From Inhella sp. (GTDB lineage: Bacteria; Pseudomonadota; Gammaproteobacteria; Burkholderiales; Burkholderiaceae_C): a stretch of DNA of 64,000 nucleotides. Positions 1 to 8,566 of this stretch are shown piece by piece. The number at the start of each line of letters is the position of its first letter. The first letter of the stretch is position 1. The stretch is taken from positions 1 to 64,000 of the forward strand of contig NZ_JAPZSY010000017.1 in the NCBI RefSeq assembly GCF_027532025.1, in the 5' to 3' direction. Under the pieces are notes generated by a model that was not told the DNA's origin, made no database searches, and worked only from the letters and a program-made list of their open reading frames with translations. The translations under genes and the position numbers were made by a program.

Positions 1-75
1 CCTGGGGCTGGCGCTGCCAGCCCTTTTTCTCACCGGAGGCTTGGTCGCGAGCCCCCGACTCACTTGGAGTGAACC

Positions 76-699
76 ATGAACTTCGTCGCTTTTGAGCGCA
101 AATTGCAAGGCACTGGTGCGAGCCGCCGCCTGCGCATCTCGGGCAAGGTCCCCGGCATCGTCTTCGGTGCGGGCGAGCCCACCATGATCGAACTCGATCA
201 CAACGCCCTGTTCTTCGCCTTGAAGAAGGAAGCCTTCCACAGCTCCATCCTCGACATGGAGCTGAACGGCCAAGCCGTCAAGGTGCTGCTGCGCGACGTG
301 CAATACCACCCCTGGAAGCCTCAAGTCCTGCACGTGGACTTCCAGCGCGTGGACAACACCACCAAGATCACCAAGAAGGTGCCGCTGCACTACATCGGCG
401 AAGCCGAATCGCCGGCCGTCAAGACCGACAAGTGCACCGTAACCCACGTCGTCACCGAGTTGGAAATCAGCTGCCTGGCCGTGGAACTGCCCGAGTTCAT
501 CGAAGTGAACCTGGCCAACCTGACCAAGGGCCACAGCGTGCACGTGAACGACATCGTCCTGCCCAAGGGCGTGAAGGTCGTGACCCACGGCAAGCCGAAC
601 CCGGTGATCGCCACCCCGGTGGAACCCAAGGTCGAAGAGATCGTGGTGGCCGCCGCCCCGGCCCCGGCCAAAGGCAAGGACGCCAAGAAGAAGAAGTGA
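76..699 (+). CDS. rplY: 50S ribosomal protein L25, long (Ctc/TL5) form
   Basis: Ribosomal protein that binds 5S rRNA in the large subunit. The 207-residue length fits the two-domain Ctc form: an N-terminal L25 domain (about residues 1-95, with the conserved [10 protein letters not shown]-type stretch) and a C-terminal TL5 beta domain (about 100-185). The end is a lysine-rich tail (KGKDAKKKK). The start is the ATG preceded by GGAGTGAACC. In related Burkholderiales rplY normally lies between prs and pth; here pth is about 14 kb downstream because an opposite-strand pilus operon lies between them. A hairpin terminator follows the stop codon. Confidence 0.96.
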   Translation: MNFVAFERKLQGTGASRRLRISGKVPGIVFGAGEPTMIELDHNALFFALKKEAFHSSILDMELNGQAVKVLLRDVQYHPWKPQVLHVDFQRVDNTTKITKKVPLHYIGEAESPAVKTDKCTVTHVVTELEISCLAVELPEFIEVNLANLTKGHSVHVNDIVLPKGVKVVTHGKPNPVIATPVEPKVEEIVVAAAPAPAKGKDAKKKK

Positions 700-732
700 T
701 GCCTTGGACCCATTGCGGTCCGCGCAACACCC

Positions 733-756
733 AAAGCCTCGCCTCGGCGGGGCTTT
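733..756. terminator. Hairpin terminator between rplY and the msh operon
   Basis: An AAAGCC(T)CGCC / GGCGGGGCTTT stem of about 10-11 bp with a very small loop and one G-T wobble follows the rplY stop. A-rich and T-rich flanks on both sides allow it to end transcripts from either strand. This fits its place between the convergent ends of rplY and mshP. Confidence 0.75.
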
Positions 757-769
757 GTCGTTTCGGGGA

Positions 770-1222
770 TCAGTCGGTGACGGTGACCGAGCGCGCCCGC
801 TCGACGTACTGCGCGCCGGCTGCCGCCGCGTTGTCGGGGCAGGTGCCGCTGCTGCCGTTGCAGGCCACGGCTTGCAGGCGGTAAAGGCGCACGGTGCGCG
901 TCACCCCAGGGCTGATCTCGCCCTCCTCGTAGCTTTGGCCGCTGCAACTGACCGTGACGCGCATGCCCGTGTCGGCGCGCAGGTCCAGGGTTTGGGTTTG
1001 CGTGGCGGTGCAGCCCGCCCAGCCCCCTTTGAGCACCTGAAAGAGGCCCCAATCGATGCCGGCCCGGGCGGCGGATTGCGCACGCGCGGCCTGCACGTCC
1101 TGCGACAAGCTGGCCTGGCTGCCGCTGCTGAAGCGCACCACGGTGGCCGCCAACACGGCCAGCAGGACGAGCACGACGACGGCGCCGATCGCGCCGAAGC
1201 CCCGTTGCGGCGTTGGCTTCAT
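770..1222 (-). CDS. mshP: MSHA-type minor pilin-like protein MshP
   Basis: Last gene of the minus-strand pilus operon, 150 residues. It begins with a short basic leader (MKPTPQRG) followed by a hydrophobic helix (FGAIGAVVVLVLLAVLAA), as in prepilin-like proteins. The usual glutamate at position 5 after the cleavage site is absent (FGAIG), as in PilX/GspK-type minor subunits that sit at the pilus tip. The C-terminal half has several cysteines (CTATQ, SCSG, CNGSSGTC) that could form disulfides. It overlaps the upstream mshO stop by 4 nt (ATGA). The MshP assignment rests on operon position and N-terminal pattern. Confidence 0.75.
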   Translation of the reverse strand: MKPTPQRGFGAIGAVVVLVLLAVLAATVVRFSSGSQASLSQDVQAARAQSAARAGIDWGLFQVLKGGWAGCTATQTQTLDLRADTGMRVTVSCSGQSYEEGEISPGVTRTVRLYRLQAVACNGSSGTCPDNAAAAGAQYVERARSVTVTD

Positions 1223-2070
1223 GGCACGTTGCTCGTCATGGCGCTGTATTGCAGGCTGGCGCGCTCGCCGTTGCGCATCAGCTCGAGGCGCAGGCTCATG
1301 ACGCCGAATTCGCTGAGCGATCGCTGGTCGAACACGAAGCTGCAGGCCGCCACCCGCGTGGCGATGACGGCACCCACGGAGGTGGGACAGGCTGTGGGGT
1401 AGGCGGCGTTGAAGCCATAACCGGTGATGCGCGTGAGCGTGCCAGTGCCCTCGCCGTTGCTGACCCCCGCGCCACTGCAGCGGTAGAACACCGCCGGCTC
1501 GGATGCCGGCACGACAAAAAAGCGACCGCCGCCATAACCGACCGGGAACTGGATGGCGTTCACACTGAAGCGCTGCTGGCCGTAAACGGCCGAGGGCGGC
1601 GCGGCAATGGCCGTGATGGCGCTGCGGTTGCTGCCCTGGTAGGCCTCGTTGCTGCTTTGGTTGCCGACCACGACCCAGTCGCCCACGGCGGCAGCGCCGT
1701 TCAGGTCGCCCAGCACGTCGAAGGCCGAGGTGACGGTGCTGGTGTCGAGCACGGCCGACAAGTCCGGGCTTTGGCTCGGCGCCCCGGCCATGCGGTAGCG
1801 GCCGCCACCGCGCGTGGGGATGAGTTCAAAGCATTGGTCGCCGGGCGTGCGAATGGAATTGGGCAGGGCCAGGCGCACGTCGCAGGCCATGGCCTGCAAG
1901 GCGGCGTGCGCCGCCGCCTGCATCTCGCTGCGGCCACGCTGCGCGCTGTAACTGTCGATGGCCGGACGCACGAACACGGTGAGCACGCCAGCCAGCACGC
2001 CGGTGATGACGATCACCAACACCAGCTCCACCAAGCTGAAGCCACGTTGGGCGGGGCGCCAGGTCATCAT
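1219..2070 (-). CDS. mshO: Prepilin-type minor pilin MshO
   Basis: A 283-residue pilin-like protein. A classic type IV prepilin leader is visible, RG|FSLVELVLVIVITGVLAG, with cleavage after Gly and Glu at mature position 5. The long globular part (about residues 40-283) contains paired cysteines (CFELIP, YRCSGAG, ACSF). Length and position between mshD and mshP match MshO of MSHA operons. It overlaps mshD and mshP by 4 nt on each side, indicating translational coupling. Confidence 0.82.
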   Translation of the reverse strand: MMTWRPAQRGFSLVELVLVIVITGVLAGVLTVFVRPAIDSYSAQRGRSEMQAAAHAALQAMACDVRLALPNSIRTPGDQCFELIPTRGGGRYRMAGAPSQSPDLSAVLDTSTVTSAFDVLGDLNGAAAVGDWVVVGNQSSNEAYQGSNRSAITAIAAPPSAVYGQQRFSVNAIQFPVGYGGGRFFVVPASEPAVFYRCSGAGVSNGEGTGTLTRITGYGFNAAYPTACPTSVGAVIATRVAACSFVFDQRSLSEFGVMSLRLELMRNGERASLQYSAMTSNVP

Positions 2071-2519
2071 GGGATGGCGTAGCCGGTGCGCCAGCCCACG
2101 AGGCTGAGGGAGTCGGAGCGGCTGCTGGCCGTGACGACGATGCGCCGCGCTTGGGCCACACCGCCCAAGGTGGTCGCTTGAACGCTGACGCTGACCGAAT
2201 AGCCGGCCAAGGCGGCCACCTCGGCGCCGTCCACGGTGCAGATGCGGCCACTGGTGGCATAGCCGTTGTAGTCGTCCAAGTCGTTGAAGGCGCTGCGCTC
2301 GCAGCCCGCGCCGCCGCCGCCAGGCACGGCCGCGAAGGGGCGACTCTGAACCTCTTCCATCAGGCCTTCGGCCAGGGCCAGCAATTGGCGTTGGACCAAG
2401 GCATCGCCCGAGGCGCGTGTCGTGGTGGAGAAGGCCACCAGCACGCCGGCCAAGCCGATGCCGATGACGACGATGGCGATGACCAATTCCACCAACGTGA
2501 AGCCGCGCTCATTCGACAT
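2067..2519 (-). CDS. mshD: Prepilin-type minor pilin MshD
   Basis: I place the start at the internal ATG giving MSNERG|FTLVELVIAIVVIG, because the longer ORF adds a low-complexity proline-rich N-terminus that is only the mshC coding region in another frame. The product is about 150 residues. The leader peptide, cleavage site and Glu5 are typical of prepilin peptidase substrates. A short globular domain follows. The start lies 11 nt inside the end of mshC, and the stop overlaps the mshO start. Confidence 0.82.
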   Translation of the reverse strand: MSNERGFTLVELVIAIVVIGIGLAGVLVAFSTTTRASGDALVQRQLLALAEGLMEEVQSRPFAAVPGGGGAGCERSAFNDLDDYNGYATSGRICTVDGAEVAALAGYSVSVSVQATTLGGVAQARRIVVTASSRSDSLSLVGWRTGYAIP

Positions 2520-2997
2520 GGCCGCTGGCTCCGTAGACGGTGATGGCGGCCACATCGGTGGCCGAAATGGTGAAGGTGGCGGTGCTGGCACCGGCCCCAT
2601 CGCTGGTGACTCGGCCATCGGGCTGGAAGAACAAGGGGCCAGCGGGGCTCACGGTCACCGTGGTGCCGGCGGCGGGCGCCGTGTCGTCCCACGTCGTTTG
2701 CCCGTCCGGGCCGCGCAAGGCCGCGTCGCAGGTCGTGGCCGGGTTGGCGCTGGCGACCTGAAGCGTCAGCCGGTTACCACCCAAGCTGGCACAAACTAGG
2801 CGACGGTGGCCAGTGGCGGTGGACTGCGCCAGCCGCAAACCCGCCACCACCTGCTCGCGCCAGCCTTGGCTGCGAAACGCATCGATGACCCCCAAGCGCG
2901 GCAGGGCCACCACCGCGAGGATGCTGATGAGGATGAGCACGGCCACCAGCTCCACGATGGTGAAGCCTCGCGGCCGCTCAGTACAGCTGGCGTTCAT
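2509..2997 (-). CDS. mshC: Prepilin-type minor pilin MshC
   Basis: The start is set at MNASCTERPRG|FTIVELVAVLILIS, which puts the prepilin cleavage site 11 residues in, a normal leader length. The protein is about 162 residues. A hydrophobic N-terminal helix is followed by a GspH/FimT-like domain ending in a Gly/Ser-rich strand region and a C-terminal YGASGHVE. A cysteine pair (VCASLGG, TTCDAALRG) is present. The start lies 20 nt upstream of the mshQ stop, so the genes overlap. Confidence 0.82.
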   Translation of the reverse strand: MNASCTERPRGFTIVELVAVLILISILAVVALPRLGVIDAFRSQGWREQVVAGLRLAQSTATGHRRLVCASLGGNRLTLQVASANPATTCDAALRGPDGQTTWDDTAPAAGTTVTVSPAGPLFFQPDGRVTSDGAGASTATFTISATDVAAITVYGASGHVE

Positions 2998-5900
2998 GCA
3001 CACGGCGTTGGCTTTCCACGGTGGCTGCGCCAAAGCTGGCGCGAGCGCTGGGGTCGCTGCTCCAGGCCCCGCTGCAGGCCAGGCCCACACCCGCGCTGCC
3101 CCAACGGCTGCGCAGCCATGCGCGGCTTGCGCCGGTGGTGGCGGGGCGAGGGCTGCTCAGGCAGGCTTGGTCGGCGGTGCTGTCGCCCAAGTTCAGGGCC
3201 ACCCCCACGGTGCCGGCCCCCGCAGCGGGCGTGGGGGCGCTGAGCCTCACCCAGCCGATGCCGGTGGCATTGCTCAGGCTGACGCCCGCCACCGTGGTCG
3301 TCCAAGTCGGCGTGCCCGGGCTGAGGGCCGCGTAGGGACCCAAGGCCACTTGACTGGCGGCCAGGCTGGTGCAGGTGTCGGCGGTCTCGAGCACCCAGGC
3401 CTTGCCGCTCCAGGTCTCCAAACGCACGGGCAGGTCCAGGGTGCGCGCCGATGAGCCCACGGCCGATTGCAGCGCGAGGCGTCCGCTCTTGACGAGCAGC
3501 ACCGGCTCGGCCTCGGGCGCGGCCGAGCTGACCCCCAACGCGTCGGTGGCTCGCAGCCGCAAACTGGGCACTGGGCCGGCTTCTTTGGCGGAGAGCACGG
3601 GCGCCACATCCGTGACGGTGGCCACGCCAGCCGCAAAGCGCGAGGCGGCGACAGTGCCAGGGGTCAGGCTCAATCCCGTGAAGGCATTGGCGTCGCTGAG
3701 CGTCACGTCGCGCGCCCAGGTACCGGCGTGGTTGACCGTCGTGGCGTTCAAGGCGTTGCGGGCGGTGACGGTCACGCTGCCGAAGGGCTGGCCGGCATAG
3801 GTGAAGGCCGACCCGCAACCGGCACTGGCGTCCACCCGGTAATGGCGCGCCCGGAAGGGGCCGACGCCCACCAAGGTGCCGGTGACGTTCAAGCCCGATC
3901 CCAGGTAATTGGTGGCGGTGACGGCCAGATTGCCCTGGCCCACCTCGCTCCAGACGAGGTTGCTGGCGTCGGCCACACCCGAGGTGGCATTGGCGCTGCC
4001 GGTGAACGTGCCATCCACGGTGCCGGCACCCAAGGGAGCGGTACGCGTCCAGCTCCAAGCCAGGGTCGAACGCTCGCTCCCGCCTTCGTTGCCAAACGCC
4101 GCGGTCGTGGCGCCCGCGCTGTTGCGCGCGGTGGCACGCGCCGCGAAGGCCTGCCCCGCAACCAAGGCCACGGCATCGGTCCGCTGCACGGAAAAGTCTT
4201 GAGGCACAGCGACGAACTGGGTGCTGCCGTTCAGCAGCAGCCCTGTGTTGTTGTCGGCGCTCGATCCAGCGTACGAGGCGGTGAGCGTGATGCGGCCTGC
4301 ATCGGCGTACTGGAGGTTGGGGGTGGCACGGCCTTGGCCGTCGAAACTCAAGGCCAAGGCGCGGCTGCCACAGCTGGCATTGGCCACGTTGCTGGCGTTC
4401 AGGGCTTGACCGGCCACACGCACGGAGACCGTTCCCGTGCTGGGGTTGGCGTAAGCGCAACCCAAGGTGACGGTGCGGGTGACGTTGGCAAACGCCGGCG
4501 TGCAGGCCAAGCTGTTGTCGCTTTGGCGCACGGCGCTCAGGGTCAATGTGCTGGTGGTTTCGCTCCGATGCGCCGGCACGCTCACCAAGAAACCGGCACT
4601 GGCCGCCGTGAGCGTGCAAGCTGGGGCGCCGAAGTCGCAGGTGGACGCGTTCACCGCCGGCGGTGAGTTGGCCGTGGCCCCGATCACCGCCGAGCCGACC
4701 TGCGTGACTTGCACGGGCACCGCGATGCTGCTGCTGCCCGGCGGGATGCTCACCACATTGCCCGACGGCCACACGACGCTGGGCGTGCCCGTGGCCGACA
4801 AGGTGAAGGTCACCCCACCGTCGAACGGAACGAGGCAAGCCGCGTCGCTGCAGGCCCGCACCGTGAGCGTGGTGGGCGTGCACGTCAAAGCGCTGCCATT
4901 GGGGTGCTGGATTTGCAGGCGGTTGACCGGTGACACGCACAGGCGGGTGTCGGTGCGGTCCAGGGCGACCTCGGCCGGTCCGATGTCGTAGTTGTAGACC
5001 CGGAGTTCGTCAAAGAAACCATTGGCGGAGTTGAGCGTACCGCCCGTGGATGCCGTGCTGGTGCGAGCGTCGCCCACCAACAGGGTGGACAAGCTGCCCA
5101 CCAGGGCGCCTGTCGTGGTACCGACTGTGGTGGCCGCCAAGGAACCATTCACAGAAATGCGAATGACCGATTGGTTGGTGCCTGCAGCCACCCGCCAGCT
5201 GATGGCCACGTGGGTCCAGGTGTTGGCCGCGATGTTTTGTACCGGCGTGGTCGCGGTGAGGGCGGTGCCCGCGCTGTCGGTGATGCGAAAGCGCAGCGCC
5301 CCGTTGGCATCGCGCTGCAAATAAAACGGGGCAGCGGGATTGGCACTGCCGTCGATCAACATGCCCGCGGGCCCCACGGTCCAGGCCGCCGTGCTGCGGT
5401 GGTGGAAAGTGACGCCCCCCGAATTGCCAATGCTGGCGTTCACGTTGAGCAAGGTGTCTGCACCCGCCTGCGTGGCGGTCGTGTTGGCGGGAACCTCCAG
5501 CGCCCGGCACACCACCGCGGTGCTGCTGCTGATGGGCGAACCCACCGTGAGCCCGTGGTTGGCGTTGCCGGAACTGTCCAACACCTCACCCACCCGGCCG
5601 GTGTACTGGTACTCGTCGAAACGGTAGCTGGCCACCCGCTGGGGCGTGCTGGTGGGCCGGTACCAGCGGATGGCCGTGCCATTGGCGTTGTAGCCGCTGT
5701 TGAAGGAGTACAGCGTGAAGTCGCTGTTGCTCACCTGCACCCCGATGGTGGCCTGGGAGCCGGTGGCGTTGGAATTGCCGTACTGGTACTTGAATTCACC
5801 GTTCTCGTAAAGGATGACTTGCAGCGCGTAGGGCGTGCTCGTGCCGTACTGGAACACGCTGTTCCAGGAGACCACCACATAGCGGTTGGGCGCCGTGCCC

Positions 5901-6382
5901 TTCTGCTGCCAAGTGACGTTGCCGCTGCCCGATTGAGACGGATTCAAATCCGTCCAATAGGCCATCAACGCGTTGGTTGTGGGCCCGGCCACGCAGCCCG
6001 ATTGAACGGTGGCAGCCCCCGCCGGCAAATTGGTGTTGGCAAAGTTGCGAAAGAAGCCCGTGTCCGCACCGAACTGCAAGACCCCGTTGGACAACACCCG
6101 CACACTGCCGTAGTTCGTGCCCGCAAAAGGGAAGACGAAACCACCCGTGAAGGTCAGGGTGGCTTGGTCGTCGTCGCCGCGGTAGGCCGTGCACGACCGA
6201 TCCCAGCTCACCACCGTGCTGGCGGTTTCCCACAAATAACTGTCACTGCGATAGGTGTAGGTCTGGGCCAAGGCAGCGCTGCCCCAAAATCCCAGGCTCA
6301 CCAGGACCCACAGCCAGCGCCAGCACCGGGCGAGCGTGCTGTGGCACGACGGGCCTGGCAAAGGCGGCCAGGGGCGGTTCAT
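2978..6382 (-). CDS. mshQ: Large MshQ-like surface protein with LamG-type domain and DUF6701-like region
   Basis: A 1134-residue exported protein. The true start is the ATG giving MNRPWPPLPG, followed by a signal peptide ending around SAALAQ; the ORF-track start 255 codons upstream overlaps mshA. A nidogen/beta-rich region follows (about 40-260, WTDLNPSQSG, VVVSWNSVFQYG). Then comes a LamG/concanavalin-like domain (about 260-480, FDEYQYTGRVGEVLDSSGNA, FFDELRVYNYDIGPAEV), and finally a long Ser/Thr/Ala-rich beta-repeat part resembling the DUF6701 region of MshQ. In the usual MSHA operon mshQ is the last gene; here it lies between mshA and mshC. It probably decorates the pilus or the outer surface (inference). 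Confidence 0.8.
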   Translation of the reverse strand: MNRPWPPLPGPSCHSTLARCWRWLWVLVSLGFWGSAALAQTYTYRSDSYLWETASTVVSWDRSCTAYRGDDDQATLTFTGGFVFPFAGTNYGSVRVLSNGVLQFGADTGFFRNFANTNLPAGAATVQSGCVAGPTTNALMAYWTDLNPSQSGSGNVTWQQKGTAPNRYVVVSWNSVFQYGTSTPYALQVILYENGEFKYQYGNSNATGSQATIGVQVSNSDFTLYSFNSGYNANGTAIRWYRPTSTPQRVASYRFDEYQYTGRVGEVLDSSGNANHGLTVGSPISSSTAVVCRALEVPANTTATQAGADTLLNVNASIGNSGGVTFHHRSTAAWTVGPAGMLIDGSANPAAPFYLQRDANGALRFRITDSAGTALTATTPVQNIAANTWTHVAISWRVAAGTNQSVIRISVNGSLAATTVGTTTGALVGSLSTLLVGDARTSTASTGGTLNSANGFFDELRVYNYDIGPAEVALDRTDTRLCVSPVNRLQIQHPNGSALTCTPTTLTVRACSDAACLVPFDGGVTFTLSATGTPSVVWPSGNVVSIPPGSSSIAVPVQVTQVGSAVIGATANSPPAVNASTCDFGAPACTLTAASAGFLVSVPAHRSETTSTLTLSAVRQSDNSLACTPAFANVTRTVTLGCAYANPSTGTVSVRVAGQALNASNVANASCGSRALALSFDGQGRATPNLQYADAGRITLTASYAGSSADNNTGLLLNGSTQFVAVPQDFSVQRTDAVALVAGQAFAARATARNSAGATTAAFGNEGGSERSTLAWSWTRTAPLGAGTVDGTFTGSANATSGVADASNLVWSEVGQGNLAVTATNYLGSGLNVTGTLVGVGPFRARHYRVDASAGCGSAFTYAGQPFGSVTVTARNALNATTVNHAGTWARDVTLSDANAFTGLSLTPGTVAASRFAAGVATVTDVAPVLSAKEAGPVPSLRLRATDALGVSSAAPEAEPVLLVKSGRLALQSAVGSSARTLDLPVRLETWSGKAWVLETADTCTSLAASQVALGPYAALSPGTPTWTTTVAGVSLSNATGIGWVRLSAPTPAAGAGTVGVALNLGDSTADQACLSSPRPATTGASRAWLRSRWGSAGVGLACSGAWSSDPSARASFGAATVESQRRVHERQLY

Positions 6383-6387
6383 GGCCC

Positions 6388-6795
6388 TCAGATCGCGGCG
6401 CCGATGGCGATGAAGGTGGCGTTGATGCCGGTCTCGTTGGTGAGGCGAACCGTGCAGGTCTGGTTGGCCCCGTTGCTCGCGATGGCCGCAGCGACCACGC
6501 TGTAGCCTTCGGGCAAGCCCCCCTGCAGGAGACTCTCCGTGTCGTCGCAGTCGTTCACCTGCACGCATTTGTTGGGGGTGGCGACGTTGTTGGTGATCAC
6601 GCAACCGCTGAAATTCAAGGTGTGGGCCGACGCCGCGGCGCCCGCCACGGCCTTGACGGCGGCCCTCTTGGCGTCGCCGCTGAGGTCCACGAACTTGGGC
6701 AGCGCCGTGGCGGCCAGGATGCCCAAGATGACGATGACCACGATGAGTTCGATGAGGGTGAAGCCGGTTTGAGCGGCGGGGGCGATGCGCTTCAT
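6388..6795 (-). CDS. mshA: Major pilin MshA (type IV prepilin)
   Basis: A 135-residue prepilin with leader [11 protein letters not shown] and mature start [20 protein letters not shown], including Glu5 and the kinked hydrophobic helix of type IVa pilins. The motif [17 protein letters not shown] after the helix is characteristic of MshA. Four cysteines (GCVIT, KCVQ, DCDD, TCTV) could form disulfides. It has the best ribosome-binding site in the operon (TTAGGAGAGCACC before ATG), consistent with being the most abundant product. It lies directly upstream of mshQ with a 5-nt gap. Confidence 0.88.
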   Translation of the reverse strand: MKRIAPAAQTGFTLIELIVVIVILGILAATALPKFVDLSGDAKRAAVKAVAGAAASAHTLNFSGCVITNNVATPNKCVQVNDCDDTESLLQGGLPEGYSVVAAAIASNGANQTCTVRLTNETGINATFIAIGAAI

Positions 6796-6828
6796 GGTGC
6801 TCTCCTAACCCAGGGGGGCGAACTGGAA

Positions 6829-7320
6829 CTATCGACAAACAGTTTGCACATCCTGCACGCGGACCGGTTGCTCCGGTCCGGGCCAGTGCAGGGAAAAACG
6901 GCATTGCGGCACGTCTTGCAGCGTCACTTGCAAGGTGCGGTCCCCGTCGGCTTCCCACCGCCAGGCACGGCCAGGCTCCGCGGATGCCGACAACCCCGCG
7001 GCGCGCGCAATGCTTTGCAGCAGGGCCAAAACGGTGACGGCCTCGGGCGGGGGCACCGCACGCGGGTCGTCGGCTGGGCGCCAGCGGGCGAGTTGCGATG
7101 GATCCTGGGCCGCTTGCCAACACGCCGGATCCAACGCACCGCCGCAACGCAAGAACAGCAACTGGGCATGGATGCGGGTGCTTTCCGCTGCCATTTGCAG
7201 TTGCACGCGACGGGCCTGCTGACTGACCTCCGCCAATCGGTGAAGCAGCACGGTGGCCAGCACCGCGATCAGGCTCAGCACGACGAGGACTTCCAGCAGC
7301 GAGACACCTTGGCGTCGCAT
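6829..7320 (-). CDS. mshB: Prepilin-like protein in the MshB position
   Basis: About 163 residues. ATG and GTG starts are both possible; the ATG giving MRRQG|VSLLEVLVVLSLIAVL places the cleavage glycine at residue 5 and keeps Glu5. The globular part is rich in Gln and Arg and contains three cysteines (LRCGG, PACW, QCRF) plus a C-terminal one. It sits between mshG and mshA, where MshB is encoded in MSHA operons. Sequence similarity to known MshB is not obvious by eye, so the symbol rests mainly on position. Confidence 0.65.
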   Translation of the reverse strand: MRRQGVSLLEVLVVLSLIAVLATVLLHRLAEVSQQARRVQLQMAAESTRIHAQLLFLRCGGALDPACWQAAQDPSQLARWRPADDPRAVPPPEAVTVLALLQSIARAAGLSASAEPGRAWRWEADGDRTLQVTLQDVPQCRFSLHWPGPEQPVRVQDVQTVCR

Positions 7321-7321
7321 C

Positions 7322-8566
7322 TCATCGGCCACGCAGCGAGGCGCGACCCAGGTCCCAGATGGGCAGGAACACGCCCAGCGCCAGGATGAGGACGAGCACG
7401 CCCAGGAAGACGATCAAGATGGGCTCGATCTGTTGCCCCAAGGTCTTCAGCTCGTACTCGACGTCGTTGCTGTACAGGTCGGCCACCTCCTGCATCAGGT
7501 CGTCGACGGCGCCGGTTTCTTCGCCCACGGCGATCATTTGCAAGACCACCGGCGTGAAGACCTGGGCCTGGATCGCTGCGCGCAGCAACGATTCACCGCG
7601 CTCGATGGCGCCACGCATGCCTTCCACCTTGCGAGCGATGTGCAGGTTGTCGCAGGTCTGTGCCACGACGACGAGCGCTTGCTCGATGGACACACCGCTG
7701 CGCAGTGCCAAGGCCAAGCTGCGGGACAGACGCGCCAGCTGGGCCTTGAGCACGATGGGCCCCGCGATGGGCAAGCGCAACTTGAACCGGTCGAAAGCCA
7801 ACCGTCCCGCTTCGGTGGCCACCCACTGGCGGAACACCAGGAAGGCCGCGACCGCGGCCGCCACGATGGCCCAACCGTACTGCAGCGTGAAGTTGGACGT
7901 GGCCAGCAAGATGCGGGTCGCCAGGGGCAACTCGGCGCCGAGGTTCTTGAACACCCCGGCAAACGCCGGGATGACCAGCACATTGATGACGCCAATGGCC
8001 ACCACCATGGCGATGACCACGAACATCGGGTAGCGCAGCGCCGACTTGACCTGCTGGCGCATGAACTGCTCGAAGCTCATGTGGTGATAGAGCCGCAGGA
8101 AGATCTCGTCCAAACGGCCGGTCATCTCACCCACGCGCACCATGGCCACGAAAAAGCTGTCGAACACGCTCGGATGCTGGGCGAAGCTGCGGCTGAGCTC
8201 AACGCCCGATTCCAGGCTGAGCCGCACGGCCTGCAGGGTTTCGCGCAAGCGCTGGCTGGTGGCCGACTCGGTCAGTCCAGCCAGAGCCCGCAGGATGGGG
8301 ACGCCCGCCTTGAGCAGGGTGTGCAACTGCCGCGCGAACAGCAGCAGGTCCACCGGGTCGATGCCCCGCCGCAACCACCGCTGGAGGCCCTCCATCCATG
8401 CCGATCCGACCTCGGTCGAAGCGCCAGCAGCCGCGACCGGCTCGATCCGCGTGGGCACGATGCCCTGCGCCTGCAAGGCGTCGGCCGCGGCGCTGGCATT
8501 GGGGGCCTCCAACTCCCCCTGCTGCGCGCCTTGCGCGCCGTAGCCGGTGTAAGCAAAACGAGGCAC
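7322..8566 (-). CDS. mshG: Inner-membrane platform protein MshG (GspF/PilC family)
   Basis: A 414-residue polytopic membrane protein that anchors the assembly ATPase. It starts MPRFAYTGYGAQG, as GspF/PilC proteins do. Two duplicated GspF domains are visible: the first (about 75-195) has LLLFARQLHTLLKAGVPIL, and the second (about 275-400) has LARLSRSLALALRSGVSIEQAL. Three transmembrane segments are expected (about 180-205, 225-245, 380-405). Its start directly abuts the mshE stop. Confidence 0.93.
   Translation of the reverse strand: MPRFAYTGYGAQGAQQGELEAPNASAAADALQAQGIVPTRIEPVAAAGASTEVGSAWMEGLQRWLRRGIDPVDLLLFARQLHTLLKAGVPILRALAGLTESATSQRLRETLQAVRLSLESGVELSRSFAQHPSVFDSFFVAMVRVGEMTGRLDEIFLRLYHHMSFEQFMRQQVKSALRYPMFVVIAMVVAIGVINVLVIPAFAGVFKNLGAELPLATRILLATSNFTLQYGWAIVAAAVAAFLVFRQWVATEAGRLAFDRFKLRLPIAGPIVLKAQLARLSRSLALALRSGVSIEQALVVVAQTCDNLHIARKVEGMRGAIERGESLLRAAIQAQVFTPVVLQMIAVGEETGAVDDLMQEVADLYSNDVEYELKTLGQQIEPILIVFLGVLVLILALGVFLPIWDLGRASLRGR

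Noticed and set aside
1-75. 3' end of an upstream gene such as prs
   Set aside because: The 75 bases before rplY show a GGCTGGC..GCCAGCCC-TTTTT hairpin-like segment but no recognisable coding end, so no gene is called.
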